DNA from: Gluconacetobacter aggeris
GTDB lineage: Bacteria > Pseudomonadota > Alphaproteobacteria > Acetobacterales > Acetobacteraceae
Direction: 5' to 3'
DNA length: 64,000 bases
Assembly (NCBI RefSeq): GCF_014174395.1
Contig: NZ_JABEQD010000006.1
Span: 62,001-126,000 of the forward strand
Shown: positions 9,602-20,241 of the stretch, piece by piece
Layout of the letters: every line of letters begins with the position of its first letter
Position numbering within the stretch: position 1 is the first letter of the stretch
Notes under the pieces: generated by a model
What the model was told of the DNA's origin: nothing
The model's input: only the letters and a program-made list of their open reading frames with translations
The model's database searches: none
Made by a program: the position numbers and the translations under genes

Positions 9602-9680
9602 AACTTAAAACAAAGTGTTTTCGCTCTCCATGCGCAAAACTGTTGCCAGAATGACACGATCTCACCGGTTCCACAGGCTT

Positions 9681-10814
9681 TCAGACACCGTCCGGGCCGA
9701 AAATGAAGTAGCGGGCCGCAAGGCTCGCGGCGCCGCAGGCAAAGCTGTCGGGCTCGAAATCCCGGAAATCGATCATGCTCCGCGAGGCCGGGCGCCGCAG
9801 GATGTGGGATTCGGTCTCGCGGAGCAGGGCATGGCCATAGATCCCGTCGCGCAGGTTCGGGTCCAGCATCACCACGACATGGCTCGGATCGATCAATTGG
9901 ATCAGATGGGCGGTGGCAAGTCCCATCGAGGCACCGGCATGATGCAGGATCGACAGCGCCTCGGGGTGCGCGCCGGCCGCCAGCCGGGCCAGTTCGGCGA
10001 TGTCGCCGGGCAGCCCCGCCCGGCGGGCGGCATTGCCGATTGCCAGAAGCGAGGCCACGGTTTCCAGGCAGCCGCGGTTGCCGCAGCGGCATGGCAGGGC
10101 ATGGGCCATGTCCGTCACGATCGGCGCGTGCGACATTTCTCCCGCCCCGCCGGCATAACCGCGCAGAAGCCGCCCATTGACGATGTTCGCGCAGCCGATG
10201 CCGTTGCTGATGAAGATCACGCTGAAATCCGGGCTGCCGCGCAGGGCCCCGAACAGTTGCTCGCCCAGGATCAGGGCATTCGCATCGTTCTCGATCCAGG
10301 TCGGCAGGCCGGTCCGCTTCGACAGCACCCCGCCGATATCGACATCCCGCCACCCCAGGGCGGCACAGGCCAGGCAGGTCTGGCGATCGTTGGCCACAAA
10401 GCCCGGAAGGGCCATGCCGACGCCCGAAACCTTGGCCGAACGAGGCCCCCTCCGCAGGTACGTGATCGCCTCGCACAACGACGACACGCATGTTTCCAGA
10501 TCGGCATGACGCGGCAGCTCCATACGGTCGTGCACGGTCCCATGCAGGTCGGTCAGCACCACGATCGCCGGATCGTCCTGCAGGGAAATGCCGATGAACC
10601 ACGCCGCTTCCGCCCGCACGGCAAGCGGCACCGAAGGCCGCCCGCTGCCGTGGACCGGCGCCTGCTCGCACAGGATTTCCTGCTTCAGCAGATCGCGCAC
10701 CAGGCTGGACACGGCCGCCTTGCTCATGCCCAGGCGCAGCGCGAGTTCGCTCCGGCTTTCCGGTCCATTGCGGCTGAGACTGCTCAGAATCAGATAATGT
10801 CCCGTGGAAAGCAT
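9681..10814 (-). CDS. ROK-family transcriptional repressor (NagC/Mlc-like)
   Basis: A 377-residue regulator with an N-terminal winged helix (about residues 5-60; SELALRLGMSKAAVSSLVRD is the helix-turn-helix) and a C-terminal ROK sugar-binding domain. The ROK zinc motif is seen as CRCGNRGCLE at about 242-251, and the family IENDANALILGE stretch is present. Such proteins repress sugar catabolic genes until a sugar or sugar phosphate binds. It lies between the receptor operon and the divergent kinase gene, so it most likely controls both; GlcNAc or GlcNAc-6-phosphate is the likely inducer. It could instead respond to another sugar. Confidence 0.88.
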   Translation of the reverse strand: MLSTGHYLILSSLSRNGPESRSELALRLGMSKAAVSSLVRDLLKQEILCEQAPVHGSGRPSVPLAVRAEAAWFIGISLQDDPAIVVLTDLHGTVHDRMELPRHADLETCVSSLCEAITYLRRGPRSAKVSGVGMALPGFVANDRQTCLACAALGWRDVDIGGVLSKRTGLPTWIENDANALILGEQLFGALRGSPDFSVIFISNGIGCANIVNGRLLRGYAGGAGEMSHAPIVTDMAHALPCRCGNRGCLETVASLLAIGNAARRAGLPGDIAELARLAAGAHPEALSILHHAGASMGLATAHLIQLIDPSHVVVMLDPNLRDGIYGHALLRETESHILRRPASRSMIDFRDFEPDSFACGAASLAARYFIFGPDGV

Positions 10815-10840
10815 GATGAAGGCCCTTGGAGAAATCGCCG

Positions 10841-10871
10841 GTCAATATTTCATATCATGAACTATATTGAC
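10841..10871. promoter_or_regulatory. Palindromic operator candidate between ROK repressor and nagK
   Basis: The divergent promoter region holds gtcaatat and atattgac as perfect 8-bp arms around a 15-base spacer, with a second nested palindrome (ttcat-atc-atgaa) shifted by half a base pair. Position between the repressor and kinase starts suggests the autoregulatory site of the ROK repressor. No experimental support. Confidence 0.4.
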
Positions 10872-10972
10872 GGAATAAGGAAATGTCTGTTTACAAAAAG
10901 GGCCGATAAATAGGGTCGGGGTAGACGGGCCTGCCTGTCGTCCGGGCGGGCAATCTCAGTGTGGAACCCTTC

Positions 10973-11896
10973 ATGATTCTTTGCGCAGATATTGGTGGAT
11001 CGTTCATCGATTTCGCGGTGGTTCACCCCGATGGACGGACCGAACACCGCCGTTCCGTTCCGACACCGCTCGATAACGCCCCCGCCTTCATCGGCGCACT
11101 TGTCGCGCTCTGCGCCCCCTGGCCCGACATGCCGCTGCACATCGCCATAGCGGGCGTGGAATGTCCCGATACCGGCATCATCCGCGCGGCGAACATTCCC
11201 TGCCTGCAAGCCCTTCCGCTTTCCGCCCATCTGCGCCGCGAAACCGGACGCATCGTCCGGATCGCCAATGACGCGGATTGCTTCGCGCTGGCCGAGGCCC
11301 ATTTCGGCGTGGCAAAGGGACATCGCAATGTTTTCGGCGTGATTCTCGGCACGGGAATCGGTGGAGGATTTATCCTCGATGGCCGGATCGTGCCGGGCCT
11401 GGGCGGCGTGACGGGCGAATGGGGCCACGCCCCGCTCGTCATCCCCCCCCCTGCCTCCCATGATCAGGAGTCAGCCCAGGCCCTGGTTCCGCTCTTTCGC
11501 TGCGGCTGCGGCATCTCGGGCTGCCTCGACACGATCGCGGGCGCCCGCGCGCTGGAACGGCTGCATCTCTGGGCGGGCGGCACGCCGCAGACCAGCCGGA
11601 CGATCCTCGAAGCCTGGCAGACAGGCGATCGCCAGGCCGGCAGGACGCTCGATATCTGGCTGTCCTATATGGGCGCCGGCCTGGCCCATGTGATCAACGT
11701 CACCGGCAGCACCATCGTCCCGGTCGCCGGCGGCCTGAGCAACGCCCACGCCCTGGTCGACGCCCTGGACGAGGCCGTCCGCGCCCGCATCCTGACCACC
11801 ACGTCCGGCCCGCTTCTCAGGCGCGCGGCACTAGGGGCCGATGCCGGCCTGCTCGGCGCGGCCTGCCTCGGACTGGATATCCGCGCACAGAATTAA
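10973..11896 (+). CDS. nagK: ROK-family sugar kinase, probable N-acetylglucosamine kinase
   Basis: A 307-residue cytoplasmic kinase, close to the length of E. coli NagK. It has the ATP-site start CADIGGSFIDFAVV, the catalytic-loop NDADCFALAE at about residues 98-107, the phosphate-binding GTGIGGGFI at about 126-134, the GEWGH stretch, and the ROK zinc motif CGCGISGCLD at about 177-186. It should phosphorylate GlcNAc entering through the unphosphorylating permease, giving GlcNAc-6-phosphate. The ATG at 10973 places the phosphate loop at the usual distance; a GTG at 10961 is an alternative and neither has a strong Shine-Dalgarno. It is divergent from the ROK repressor. Confidence 0.85.
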   Translation: MILCADIGGSFIDFAVVHPDGRTEHRRSVPTPLDNAPAFIGALVALCAPWPDMPLHIAIAGVECPDTGIIRAANIPCLQALPLSAHLRRETGRIVRIANDADCFALAEAHFGVAKGHRNVFGVILGTGIGGGFILDGRIVPGLGGVTGEWGHAPLVIPPPASHDQESAQALVPLFRCGCGISGCLDTIAGARALERLHLWAGGTPQTSRTILEAWQTGDRQAGRTLDIWLSYMGAGLAHVINVTGSTIVPVAGGLSNAHALVDALDEAVRARILTTTSGPLLRRAALGADAGLLGAACLGLDIRAQN

Positions 11897-11943
11897 AAAC
11901 CGGCGCGAACCCATGGAAATTCCAGAAGGAACGGATCGAGCGA

Positions 11944-12327
11944 TCAGACGTGAAAGCTCTCGCCGCAGCCGCAGCGGCCCTTCTCGTTCGGATTATTGAA
12001 GGTGAAGCCGGATTCGAGCTGCTTGACCTCATAATCCATCGTCGTGCCGATCAGGAACAGCGTCGCCTTGCGATCGACCAGCACGGTCACGCCCTTGTCG
12101 GTCACGATCTCATCGCCCGGCCCCGCCGCCTCGACGAAGCTCATATCGTAGGCGTGGCCGGAACACCCCTTGGTCGAGACCGCAATCCGCAGCAACTGCC
12201 CGGCATGGGCCGTGGCATATAACGCCCGCAGCCGGTCGGCCGCACGATCGGACAGCGCCATCAGCGGCGGCAGCGCCCGCCGGGCCGGAGCGGACGTTGC
12301 GGTCGTCGCGTTGCTGGAAACACTCAT
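11944..12327 (-). CDS. sufA: Iron-sulfur cluster carrier, HesB/IscA family (SufA)
   Basis: A 127-residue A-type carrier that receives Fe-S clusters from the SUF scaffold and passes them to target proteins. The three family cysteines are present: one in STKGCSGHAYDM and a C-terminal pair in GRCGCGESFHV. The core IGTTMDYEVKQLESGFTFNN is typical. The ATG at 12327 has GGGAG eight bases upstream and was chosen over an ATG nine codons earlier. The N-terminal 30 residues are Ala/Thr-rich and not conserved. It is the last gene of the suf operon. Confidence 0.92.
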   Translation of the reverse strand: MSVSSNATTATSAPARRALPPLMALSDRAADRLRALYATAHAGQLLRIAVSTKGCSGHAYDMSFVEAAGPGDEIVTDKGVTVLVDRKATLFLIGTTMDYEVKQLESGFTFNNPNEKGRCGCGESFHV

Positions 12328-12373
12328 CGGCAATCTCCCAATCCCGGCGGGCATCGCATCCCGCCGCGCGGTG

Positions 12374-12832
12374 TCAGAACATGTTCAGGCTCAGACGGGC
12401 ATCGTCGCTCATGCGCGACATGTCCCATGGCGGGTCCCAGACGATCTCGACCGTGGCATCGGTCACGCCAGGGACGGCGCGAACCGCTTCCTGCACCTGC
12501 GCCGGCAATTCCTGCGCGCTGGGACAGTTGGGCGCCGTCAGCGTCATTTCAATGCGCACCGTGCCGTCACGATGCAGGTCGATGGCGTAGATCAGGCCCA
12601 GCTCATAGATATTCACCGGAATTTCCGGATCGTAGACCGAGGCGATGGCCGCGATCACGGCCTCTTCGTCGGGCACCGCCGCCGCACCGTCCGCCGCCGG
12701 CTCGCCATCAGGCGTCCAGCCTTCCACCGCAGGGCTGTCCCCAGCCGCAGGTGCCTCGAACGAGAAAGCCTGCCCCTCCGCGCCGTTTCCGGTCTCTTCC
12801 ATCGCGGCCATCCTGTCGGTCTGAACCATCAT
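12374..12832 (-). CDS. sufT: SUF-associated MIP18/DUF59 protein (SufT)
   Basis: The C-terminal 100 residues form a DUF59 domain (VYDPEIPVNIYELGLIYAID, LTAPNCPSAQELP, VEIVWDPPWDMSRM), known from SufT and eukaryotic CIA2/MIP18, which help Fe-S cluster assembly or delivery. The conserved Cys lies in APNCPS. The N-terminal 50 residues are acidic, Ala/Pro-rich and probably disordered. Start is uncertain between tandem ATGs at 12832 and 12829 or a later ATG at 12811; 12832 lies 8 bp after the sufU stop with GAGG upstream. It is part of the suf operon. Confidence 0.9.
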   Translation of the reverse strand: MMVQTDRMAAMEETGNGAEGQAFSFEAPAAGDSPAVEGWTPDGEPAADGAAAVPDEEAVIAAIASVYDPEIPVNIYELGLIYAIDLHRDGTVRIEMTLTAPNCPSAQELPAQVQEAVRAVPGVTDATVEIVWDPPWDMSRMSDDARLSLNMF

Positions 12833-12839
12833 TCCCGCC

Positions 12840-13295
12840 TCATCCGTCCTTCGTCTCACCCGCTGGCGTTCCCGCAGGCGCCTCGACCAATGCCGCCTCC
12901 AGCGCCGACCATGCCAGGGTCGCGCAGCGGATGCGCGACCGGTGCCGGTGCAGGGGCGCGAAGACCCTCAATTCCGGGCAGGACTCGCCGCCCTGCCCGC
13001 TTTGCAGCAGGGCGGTAAAATCCCGCCCCATGGTCGCGGCCCCGATCCTGTCCTGCCCCGCCACCAGCCCGGCCATCATGTCGGCCGAGGCCAGGCAGAT
13101 CGCACATCCTCGCGTCTGGTGACGAACCGTCCCGATCCGCCCGTCCGCATCCAGCCAGACCCCGATCCGCACCCGGTCGCCGCACATCGGGTTCGTGCCC
13201 TCGCCTCGGCCGGTGGCGCCTTCCAGCGGGCCGGCATGGACGGGCGCACGCGCCCGTTCGATCACCTGCCGCTGATAAAGCCCGTCCTGATCCAT
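12840..13295 (-). CDS. sufU: SUF scaffold / sulfur relay protein SufU
   Basis: A 151-residue NifU-N-type protein that binds zinc and takes persulfide sulfur from SufS. The ligand motifs are NPMCGDRVRI (Cys and Asp), RGCAICLASADM and SRIRCATLAW. The N-terminal LYQRQVIERARAP matches family starts. In this operon there is no sufE, so SufU probably serves as the sulfur acceptor. It lies 21 bp after sufS and 8 bp before sufT. Confidence 0.92.
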   Translation of the reverse strand: MDQDGLYQRQVIERARAPVHAGPLEGATGRGEGTNPMCGDRVRIGVWLDADGRIGTVRHQTRGCAICLASADMMAGLVAGQDRIGAATMGRDFTALLQSGQGGESCPELRVFAPLHRHRSRIRCATLAWSALEAALVEAPAGTPAGETKDG

Positions 13296-13316
13296 CGGCC
13301 CGCGCCCGCTCCCGTC

Positions 13317-14567
13317 TCAGACGAAGAAGCTGCGGATCTGCGTCAGCGTCGATGCCAGCGCATCCACCTCCTCGCGCGTCGTATAGAGCGCGAAGCTGGC
13401 ACGGGCAGTGGCGGACAGGCCCAGGCGCCGCATCAGCGGCTCCGCGCAATGATGGCCGGCCCGCACCGCAATGCCATTGCGATCCAGCAGGGTCGCGATG
13501 TCATGCGGATGCACATCGTCCATCGTGAATGAAATCACACCCCCGCGCTCCGCCGGGGCCCCGATCACGCGCAGGCCCGGCACCTCGGCCAGGCGCGGCA
13601 GCGCATAATCCACCAGCGCCGTCTCATGCGCCGCGATGGCATCATATCCGATCGCTTCGATATAGCTGATGGCCGCCCCCAGCCCGATCGTCTCGATGAT
13701 CGCGGGCGTGCCGGCCTCGAATTTATGCGGCACGGTGGCCCAGGTGGAGCGCTCGAAACTGACCGAGGAAATCATGTCCCCGCCACCCAGGAACGGCGGC
13801 ATCGCCTCCAGCAGCTCCCGCCGCCCCCACAGCACGCCGATCCCGGTGGGACCATACAGCTTGTGGCCGGTAAAGGTGTAGAAATCGGCGTCGATCGCCT
13901 GCACATCCACCCGCCGATGCACGACGAACTGGCTGCCGTCGAACAGCACGCGCGCCCCCGCCGCATGGGCGATATCGGCAATCCGCCGCGCCGGCGTCAC
14001 GGTACCCAGCACGTTCGACATGTGGGTAACGGCCACCAGCGCCACCTTGCCGTCCGCCACCAGCCGCTCCAGCGCGTCCAGTGCGATGTCGCCCTCATCG
14101 GTGATCGGCGCCACGCGCAGTTCGATACCCGTCCGGTCCCGCAGCATCTGCCACGGCACCAGATTGGCATGGTGCTCCATCTCCGAGATCACCACCGCCT
14201 GCCCCGGCCGCATCAGGCTGCCGAAGGAATGGGCGACCAGATTGATCGCCTCGGTACTGTTGCGGGTAAAGATCACCTCTTCCCGCGCCGAGGCACCGAT
14301 CAGCCCGGCCACCTGGTCACGCACCGCCTCGTAGGCATCGGTAGTGCGCTCGCTCATCCAGTGCAGCCCGCGATGGATGTTGGCGTATTGCGTGCGCATG
14401 GTATCGGCCATCGCATCGATCACCTGGACCGGCTTCTGCGCCGAGGCGGCACTGTCCAGAAAGACCAGCGGGCGCCCATGCACCCTCTCGCCCAGGATCG
14501 GGAAATCGGCACGCCGGTCGCGCAGCGCGTCGATCGGGTCGGTCATCACGGAAGGCGAGACATCCAT
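13317..14567 (-). CDS. sufS: Cysteine desulfurase SufS
   Basis: A 416-residue PLP enzyme, group II NifS type, which takes sulfur from cysteine for cluster assembly. The PLP lysine is in TFTGHKLYGPTG (about residue 235) and the catalytic cysteine in VRAGHHCAEP (about residue 372). FLDSAASAQKP and IHRGLHWMSE are typical SufS. The ATG at 14567 starts one base after the sufD stop and has AAGGA upstream; a later ATG at 14546 is possible. Confidence 0.96.
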   Translation of the reverse strand: MDVSPSVMTDPIDALRDRRADFPILGERVHGRPLVFLDSAASAQKPVQVIDAMADTMRTQYANIHRGLHWMSERTTDAYEAVRDQVAGLIGASAREEVIFTRNSTEAINLVAHSFGSLMRPGQAVVISEMEHHANLVPWQMLRDRTGIELRVAPITDEGDIALDALERLVADGKVALVAVTHMSNVLGTVTPARRIADIAHAAGARVLFDGSQFVVHRRVDVQAIDADFYTFTGHKLYGPTGIGVLWGRRELLEAMPPFLGGGDMISSVSFERSTWATVPHKFEAGTPAIIETIGLGAAISYIEAIGYDAIAAHETALVDYALPRLAEVPGLRVIGAPAERGGVISFTMDDVHPHDIATLLDRNGIAVRAGHHCAEPLMRRLGLSATARASFALYTTREEVDALASTLTQIRSFFV

Positions 14568-14568
14568 G

Positions 14569-15834
14569 TTACGCGTCCTTTCGGGTCCACCAGGTCTCGA
14601 CCGCGCGGTTCAACACCGCCCGCAGGGCCTCGTCCCCCATCAGTTCCACCGCGTCGTGCAGGAATGCCTTGACCAGAATGGCCCGGGCCTCTTCCCCCGC
14701 CACGCCACGGCTGCGCAGATAAAACAGTTGGTCGGCATCCAGCGCCCCCACGGTCGCACCGTGGCTGCACCGCACGTCGTCGGCATAGATTTCCAGTTCC
14801 GGCTTCGCATCGATCTCGGCATGGTCCGACAGCAGCAGGGCCTGGTTCATCTGGTAGCCATCGGTCTTCTGCGCAACACGCTCCACCAGGATCTTCCCCT
14901 GGAAGACCCCCCTGGCATGGCCCGTCAGCACGTTCTTCACCGTCTGGCGCGAATTGCACGACGGCGCGGCATGCGTGATCACGCTGGTCAGGTCGGCAAT
15001 CTGCCGCCCGTCCAGCAACTGCGCGCCGTTGACATGCACGATGCCACCCTCGGCCTTCAGCCGCGCATGGACCTCATGCCGCGCCAGGGCCGCGCCCAGC
15101 GTCAGGGTGAAACTGTCATAGGACGCATCGGCCCCGACCTCGGCATGAACCACCGCCAGATGCCGGGCAGCCGGGTCCTCGGTCTGCAGCTTCGCATGGA
15201 TCAGATGCCCGCCTTCGGCCACCAACACATCCAGCACCGGATTGTTCAGATAATCGCCGCGCCCGACCGACAGATCCAGCACCGACAGCCGCGCCCCGGC
15301 CCCCAGCACGATGCGGTGCCTCGGATGAACCGACAGCGCCACGCCATCGGGCGCAACCACGACCGACAGCAGCATCATCCGCCCGGCATCGACGCCGGGT
15401 GCCACCGTCAGCGTCAGCCCGTCTTCGGCCAGCAGGGCATTCAGCGCGCTGGCAACATCGCCATGCGCCGTCAGGTCCGCGCCGGCGGCAAACCGCGTGA
15501 CCGACAGCCCATCCGGCAGGCGCGACAGGTCCGGCGCAAAACGCCCATTGACCAGGACGGCACGCGGCAGGTCGGCATCCAGATCATAAGCCCGCACGGC
15601 ATCGGCCAGCAGCGCCTCGACCGCCACCCCGTCCGCCTGCGCCGGCGCCCCGGCAAAGGGAATATCCGCCAGCGTCCGCAGCGAGGTATATTTCCACGCC
15701 TCGACACCCGTGCGCGGCAGGCCCGCCCGGCGCAGCAGGTCGGCCGCCTGCGCACGCGTGGCGTTCCCGTCCCCGCCCGTGTAGCGGTCCAGGAACGCGG
15801 CGGCGCTGACGCCGGCGGGAGCGATCGCGTTCAC
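14569..15834 (-). CDS. sufD: Fe-S assembly scaffold subunit SufD
   Basis: A 421-residue beta-helix protein of the SufBCD complex. The C-terminal part is the clear match: SHGATVGALDADQLFYLRSR and ARAILVKAFLHDAVE, including the conserved Cys-Ser-His-Gly-Ala-Thr-Val stretch. The N-terminal helical domain includes FLDRYTGGDGNATRAQAADL. Its start overlaps the sufC stop by four bases (ATGA at 15831-15834), so translation is coupled. Confidence 0.95.
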   Translation of the reverse strand: MNAIAPAGVSAAAFLDRYTGGDGNATRAQAADLLRRAGLPRTGVEAWKYTSLRTLADIPFAGAPAQADGVAVEALLADAVRAYDLDADLPRAVLVNGRFAPDLSRLPDGLSVTRFAAGADLTAHGDVASALNALLAEDGLTLTVAPGVDAGRMMLLSVVVAPDGVALSVHPRHRIVLGAGARLSVLDLSVGRGDYLNNPVLDVLVAEGGHLIHAKLQTEDPAARHLAVVHAEVGADASYDSFTLTLGAALARHEVHARLKAEGGIVHVNGAQLLDGRQIADLTSVITHAAPSCNSRQTVKNVLTGHARGVFQGKILVERVAQKTDGYQMNQALLLSDHAEIDAKPELEIYADDVRCSHGATVGALDADQLFYLRSRGVAGEEARAILVKAFLHDAVELMGDEALRAVLNRAVETWWTRKDA

Positions 15835-16613
15835 GCGGCCTCCGCCAGGAAACGGGCATAGCCCTGGGCCTCAAGCTGCTTGGCCAGTTCCGGCCCGCCG
15901 CTATGGATGATGCGCCCGCGCGCCATCACATGGATGCGGTCCGGCACGATGTAATCCAGCAGCCGCTGATGATGGGTAATGACCAGCGCCGAGAAATCCG
16001 GCGCGCGCAGCGAATTCACGCCCTCGGCCACGATGCGCAGCGCATCGATGTCCAGCCCGCTATCGGTCTCGTCCAGAATGGCGAAGGACGGGTTCAGCAT
16101 GCGCATCTGCAGCACTTCGTTGCGCTTCTTCTCGCCACCCGAAAAGCCGACATTCACATTGCGCTTCAGCATGTCGTCGGACATCGACAGATGCTTCGTC
16201 TCCTGCCGCACCGCCTTCAGGAAGGCCACCGCGTCCAGTTCGTCCTGCCCGCGGGCGCGGCGCACCGCGTTCACGGCCGTGCGCAGGAAATTCGCATTAT
16301 TGACGCCCGGCAATTCGACCGGCGCCTGAAAAGCCAGGAACAGCCCCAGCGCCGCGCGCTCTTCCGGCTCCAGCGCCAGCAGGTCCCGCCCCTTGAAGGT
16401 CGCGCTGCCCGCCGTCACCTCGTAATCCTCGCGCCCGGCCAGCACATAGGAGAGGGTAGACTTGCCCGACCCGTTCGGGCCCATGATGGCATGGACCTCG
16501 CCGGCCGGGATCTCCAGATCGACGCCGCGCAGGATCTCCTTGTCCGCGCCGTTATCCGAAATCTTGGCGCACAGGCCGGCAATCCGCAAAAACTCGTTGC
16601 TCACGTCACTCAT
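15831..16613 (-). CDS. sufC: Fe-S assembly ATPase SufC
   Basis: A 260-residue ABC-type ATPase that drives the SufBCD scaffold. Walker A is GPNGSGKST (residues 45-53), the signature is FSGGEKKRNEVLQ, Walker B is FAILDETDSGLDIDAL, and ITHHQRLL carries the switch His. It lies 6 bp after sufB and overlaps sufD by 4 bp. Start ATG at 16613 has no competing upstream codon of note. Confidence 0.97.
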   Translation of the reverse strand: MSDVSNEFLRIAGLCAKISDNGADKEILRGVDLEIPAGEVHAIMGPNGSGKSTLSYVLAGREDYEVTAGSATFKGRDLLALEPEERAALGLFLAFQAPVELPGVNNANFLRTAVNAVRRARGQDELDAVAFLKAVRQETKHLSMSDDMLKRNVNVGFSGGEKKRNEVLQMRMLNPSFAILDETDSGLDIDALRIVAEGVNSLRAPDFSALVITHHQRLLDYIVPDRIHVMARGRIIHSGGPELAKQLEAQGYARFLAEAA

Positions 16614-16619
16614 CTCCGT

Positions 16620-18110
<1,491 letters not shown>

Positions 18111-18124
18111 GTCTTCCTGCTCCC

Positions 18125-18595
18125 TCAGACTGCGACGGCCGGGCCGGCAGCGGATATGTCATGGGCCGCGCACGCAGCCCCCGGTCCCCGCGCGGCCTGC
18201 CCGCGGGTCTGCATGTCGGCCAGCGTGATCGAGGACAAGGCCCCCCGGATCGCGTCATTGACCGCATCCCATTGCCCGCACAGGCCGCACAGGGTGCGTG
18301 CATCGCACTCCCCCCCATCGACGCACGCCGTCAGCGAGATCGGCCCGTCCACGGCGGTAATGACCCGCGCCACCGAAATTTCGTTCAGCGGCAGCGCCAG
18401 ACGATATCCCCCACGCGCGCCGCGCAGGGAAATCACCAGTTCGTCGGCCGCCAGGATCTTCAGCACCTTGGCCACGGTGGGTTCGGGAATACCCGTGGCC
18501 TGCGACAGCGCCGGCGATGTCATCACCTCGTCCTGCTGCGCCAGGCGCACCAGGGCAACGACGGCATAGTCGGTCAGCTTCGACAGTCTCAGCAC
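18125..18595 (-). CDS. Rrf2-family Fe-S-sensing regulator of the suf operon (SufR/IscR-like)
   Basis: A 156-residue winged-helix regulator. [15 protein letters not shown] starts the DNA-binding domain and [20 protein letters not shown] holds the recognition helix. Cysteines at about residues 91, 97, 103 and 106 ([16 protein letters not shown]) are placed like the cluster ligands of IscR. It is the first gene of the suf operon, so it probably represses or tunes it when its cluster is loaded. The start is GTG at 18595, with AGGAGG six bases upstream; the frame stays open to 18646, but that extension has no domain. The C-terminal 40 residues are Ala/Gly-rich. Confidence 0.92.
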   Translation of the reverse strand: MLRLSKLTDYAVVALVRLAQQDEVMTSPALSQATGIPEPTVAKVLKILAADELVISLRGARGGYRLALPLNEISVARVITAVDGPISLTACVDGGECDARTLCGLCGQWDAVNDAIRGALSSITLADMQTRGQAARGPGAACAAHDISAAGPAVAV

Positions 18596-18647
18596 CCGCA
18601 CCCTCCTTTTCGTCCCTGGATCGCGGTCCGCCGCATAGCGGACCAAT

Positions 18648-18657
18648 TCAGTACTGA
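18648..18657. promoter_or_regulatory. Palindrome upstream of the suf regulator gene
   Basis: The perfect 10-bp palindrome tcagtactga, flanked by AA and TT, lies 53 bp before the GTG start of the Rrf2 regulator. Its place suggests an operator in the suf promoter. It does not match the E. coli IscR boxes closely, so its function is only a guess. Confidence 0.3.
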
Positions 18658-18743
18658 TTTACGATCCAGATGATGCCCCACGGCGCCAGCGTCAAGTGCA
18701 AACCGCGCACGCCGGGCCGTCACGGCCGCATGGCACCGGCCGT

Positions 18744-20057
18744 TCATCCCACCTGCGCTCCGAAAACCAGGTACAACGCCAGCGACAGCACCGCCCCGGC
18801 CAGGAAGCCGACCAGCGTGCCGTTCAGCCGCACGAACTGCAGGTCCTTGCCCACCCGCAATTCCAGCCGCGAGACCAGCATGTCGGTATCCCAGCCCGCC
18901 ACCACTCCGGCAATGAAGCGCGACAGACGCTCGCGCACGAAGGGCAGGCTGCCCAGGATCATGCGCCGCGCCCACCCGACCACGCGCTCACGCAGGGCCT
19001 GGTCGGTGCGCATCTGGTCCGCCAGCCGCTGCAGCGTGTCCCGCACGATCGACGCGGCCCAGCCGTCGGGACAGGCCATGTCGGCCTCGATCATCTGCCG
19101 CATCCGGCGCCAGACATCCCCGCCCCAGTCGCGGATGCTGTCATGGGTCATCACGCCCGCGATCGCCCCGGTGATCTCGCGGCGCCGCTCGGGGTCGGTC
19201 TCGATCCGGTCGATCTCGCCCCGCACCCAGGTCGTGAATCCCTCGCGCAGCTCCGAATTCTGCGGATCGATCCGGTCCAGTTCCTGATTGACCGCGATCA
19301 GCACCTTGGTCGCGATCGACCCCCCGATGGCCCAGCCCAGAATCCGCCCGCCCTGCTCGCGCACACGGTCCTCGATCATGGCGCGCAGCGAATCTTCCTT
19401 GGCCTTCAGCCCATCCTTCATCCGCGCCAGCAGAAACGACAGGACTTCCTGATGCCGATTCCCCTCCACCAGGGCCCGCAGGGTCCGCGCCACCACAGGC
19501 GCCACCTCCTCGCCCCCCAGGATCAGCGGCAGCATCCGCGCCACGGCCGACCCGGCCCGCCCGTCCTCCAGGCGCGCCATCACCGCGGGCGCGGCGCCGG
19601 CCAGCGTGCGGCACACGGTCTGGGCGGTCGCCGGGTCCTCCAGCAGCCCGGCCACGATTCCCGGCAGGTCGATCCGCTCCAGTGCCGCGGCCACATCGGC
19701 CTCGGTAAAGACATGCGTCGCCACGAAGCGGCCCAGCGCCTCGCCCAGGCGCGCCTTCTGCGCGGGCAGGATGGCGGTATGGGGAATCGGCAGGCCCATC
19801 GGCCGCCGGAACAGGGCGGTCACCGCGAACCAGTCCGCCAGTCCGCCCACCACCCCTGCCTTGGCGCCCGCCCGCAGCACGTCGAGCCACAGCGCATCGG
19901 CAACCAGGCCGGCGGCCGGCGCGGCGTAGGCCGCCACGGTCACCGCCCCCATGCCGGCCAGCAGGCCACCGGCCGCGCGGCGATATCGGCGCAATGTCCG
20001 CCAGGCGGCCCGATCCGCGTCGAACCTGGCATTTTCCGCATCGGGGCTCGTCTTCAT
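18744..20057 (-). CDS. DUF445 family membrane protein (YjiN-like)
   Basis: A 437-residue protein with hydrophobic segments near the start (AGGLLAGMGAVTVAAYAAPA, then VVGGLADWFAVTALFRRP) and at the very end (VGFLAGAVLSLALYLVFG). Between them is a long mostly helical region. GLADWFAVTALFRRPMGLPI and IPHTAILPAQKARLG are signature DUF445 stretches. The biochemical role of the family is unknown; the layout suggests a membrane-anchored protein with a large soluble domain. Start ATG 20057 was chosen because upstream codons in frame read like non-coding sequence. Confidence 0.85.
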   Translation of the reverse strand: MKTSPDAENARFDADRAAWRTLRRYRRAAGGLLAGMGAVTVAAYAAPAAGLVADALWLDVLRAGAKAGVVGGLADWFAVTALFRRPMGLPIPHTAILPAQKARLGEALGRFVATHVFTEADVAAALERIDLPGIVAGLLEDPATAQTVCRTLAGAAPAVMARLEDGRAGSAVARMLPLILGGEEVAPVVARTLRALVEGNRHQEVLSFLLARMKDGLKAKEDSLRAMIEDRVREQGGRILGWAIGGSIATKVLIAVNQELDRIDPQNSELREGFTTWVRGEIDRIETDPERRREITGAIAGVMTHDSIRDWGGDVWRRMRQMIEADMACPDGWAASIVRDTLQRLADQMRTDQALRERVVGWARRMILGSLPFVRERLSRFIAGVVAGWDTDMLVSRLELRVGKDLQFVRLNGTLVGFLAGAVLSLALYLVFGAQVG

Positions 20058-20241
20058 CCCCCGCTCGATACCACTCCGCACGCGCCGACCCAAGCGCCGC
20101 CCGCACGATCCGCCGTCCCGCCTGCGGCACGCCGACCGAAATTCGGCGTGATCCGCCCCGCGAGACATTGCGATGGGAACGCGAACATGAAACCCTGCCG
20201 GGGCGTGACGCACGGATGATTACGGAAAAGACAGGCCAGCA

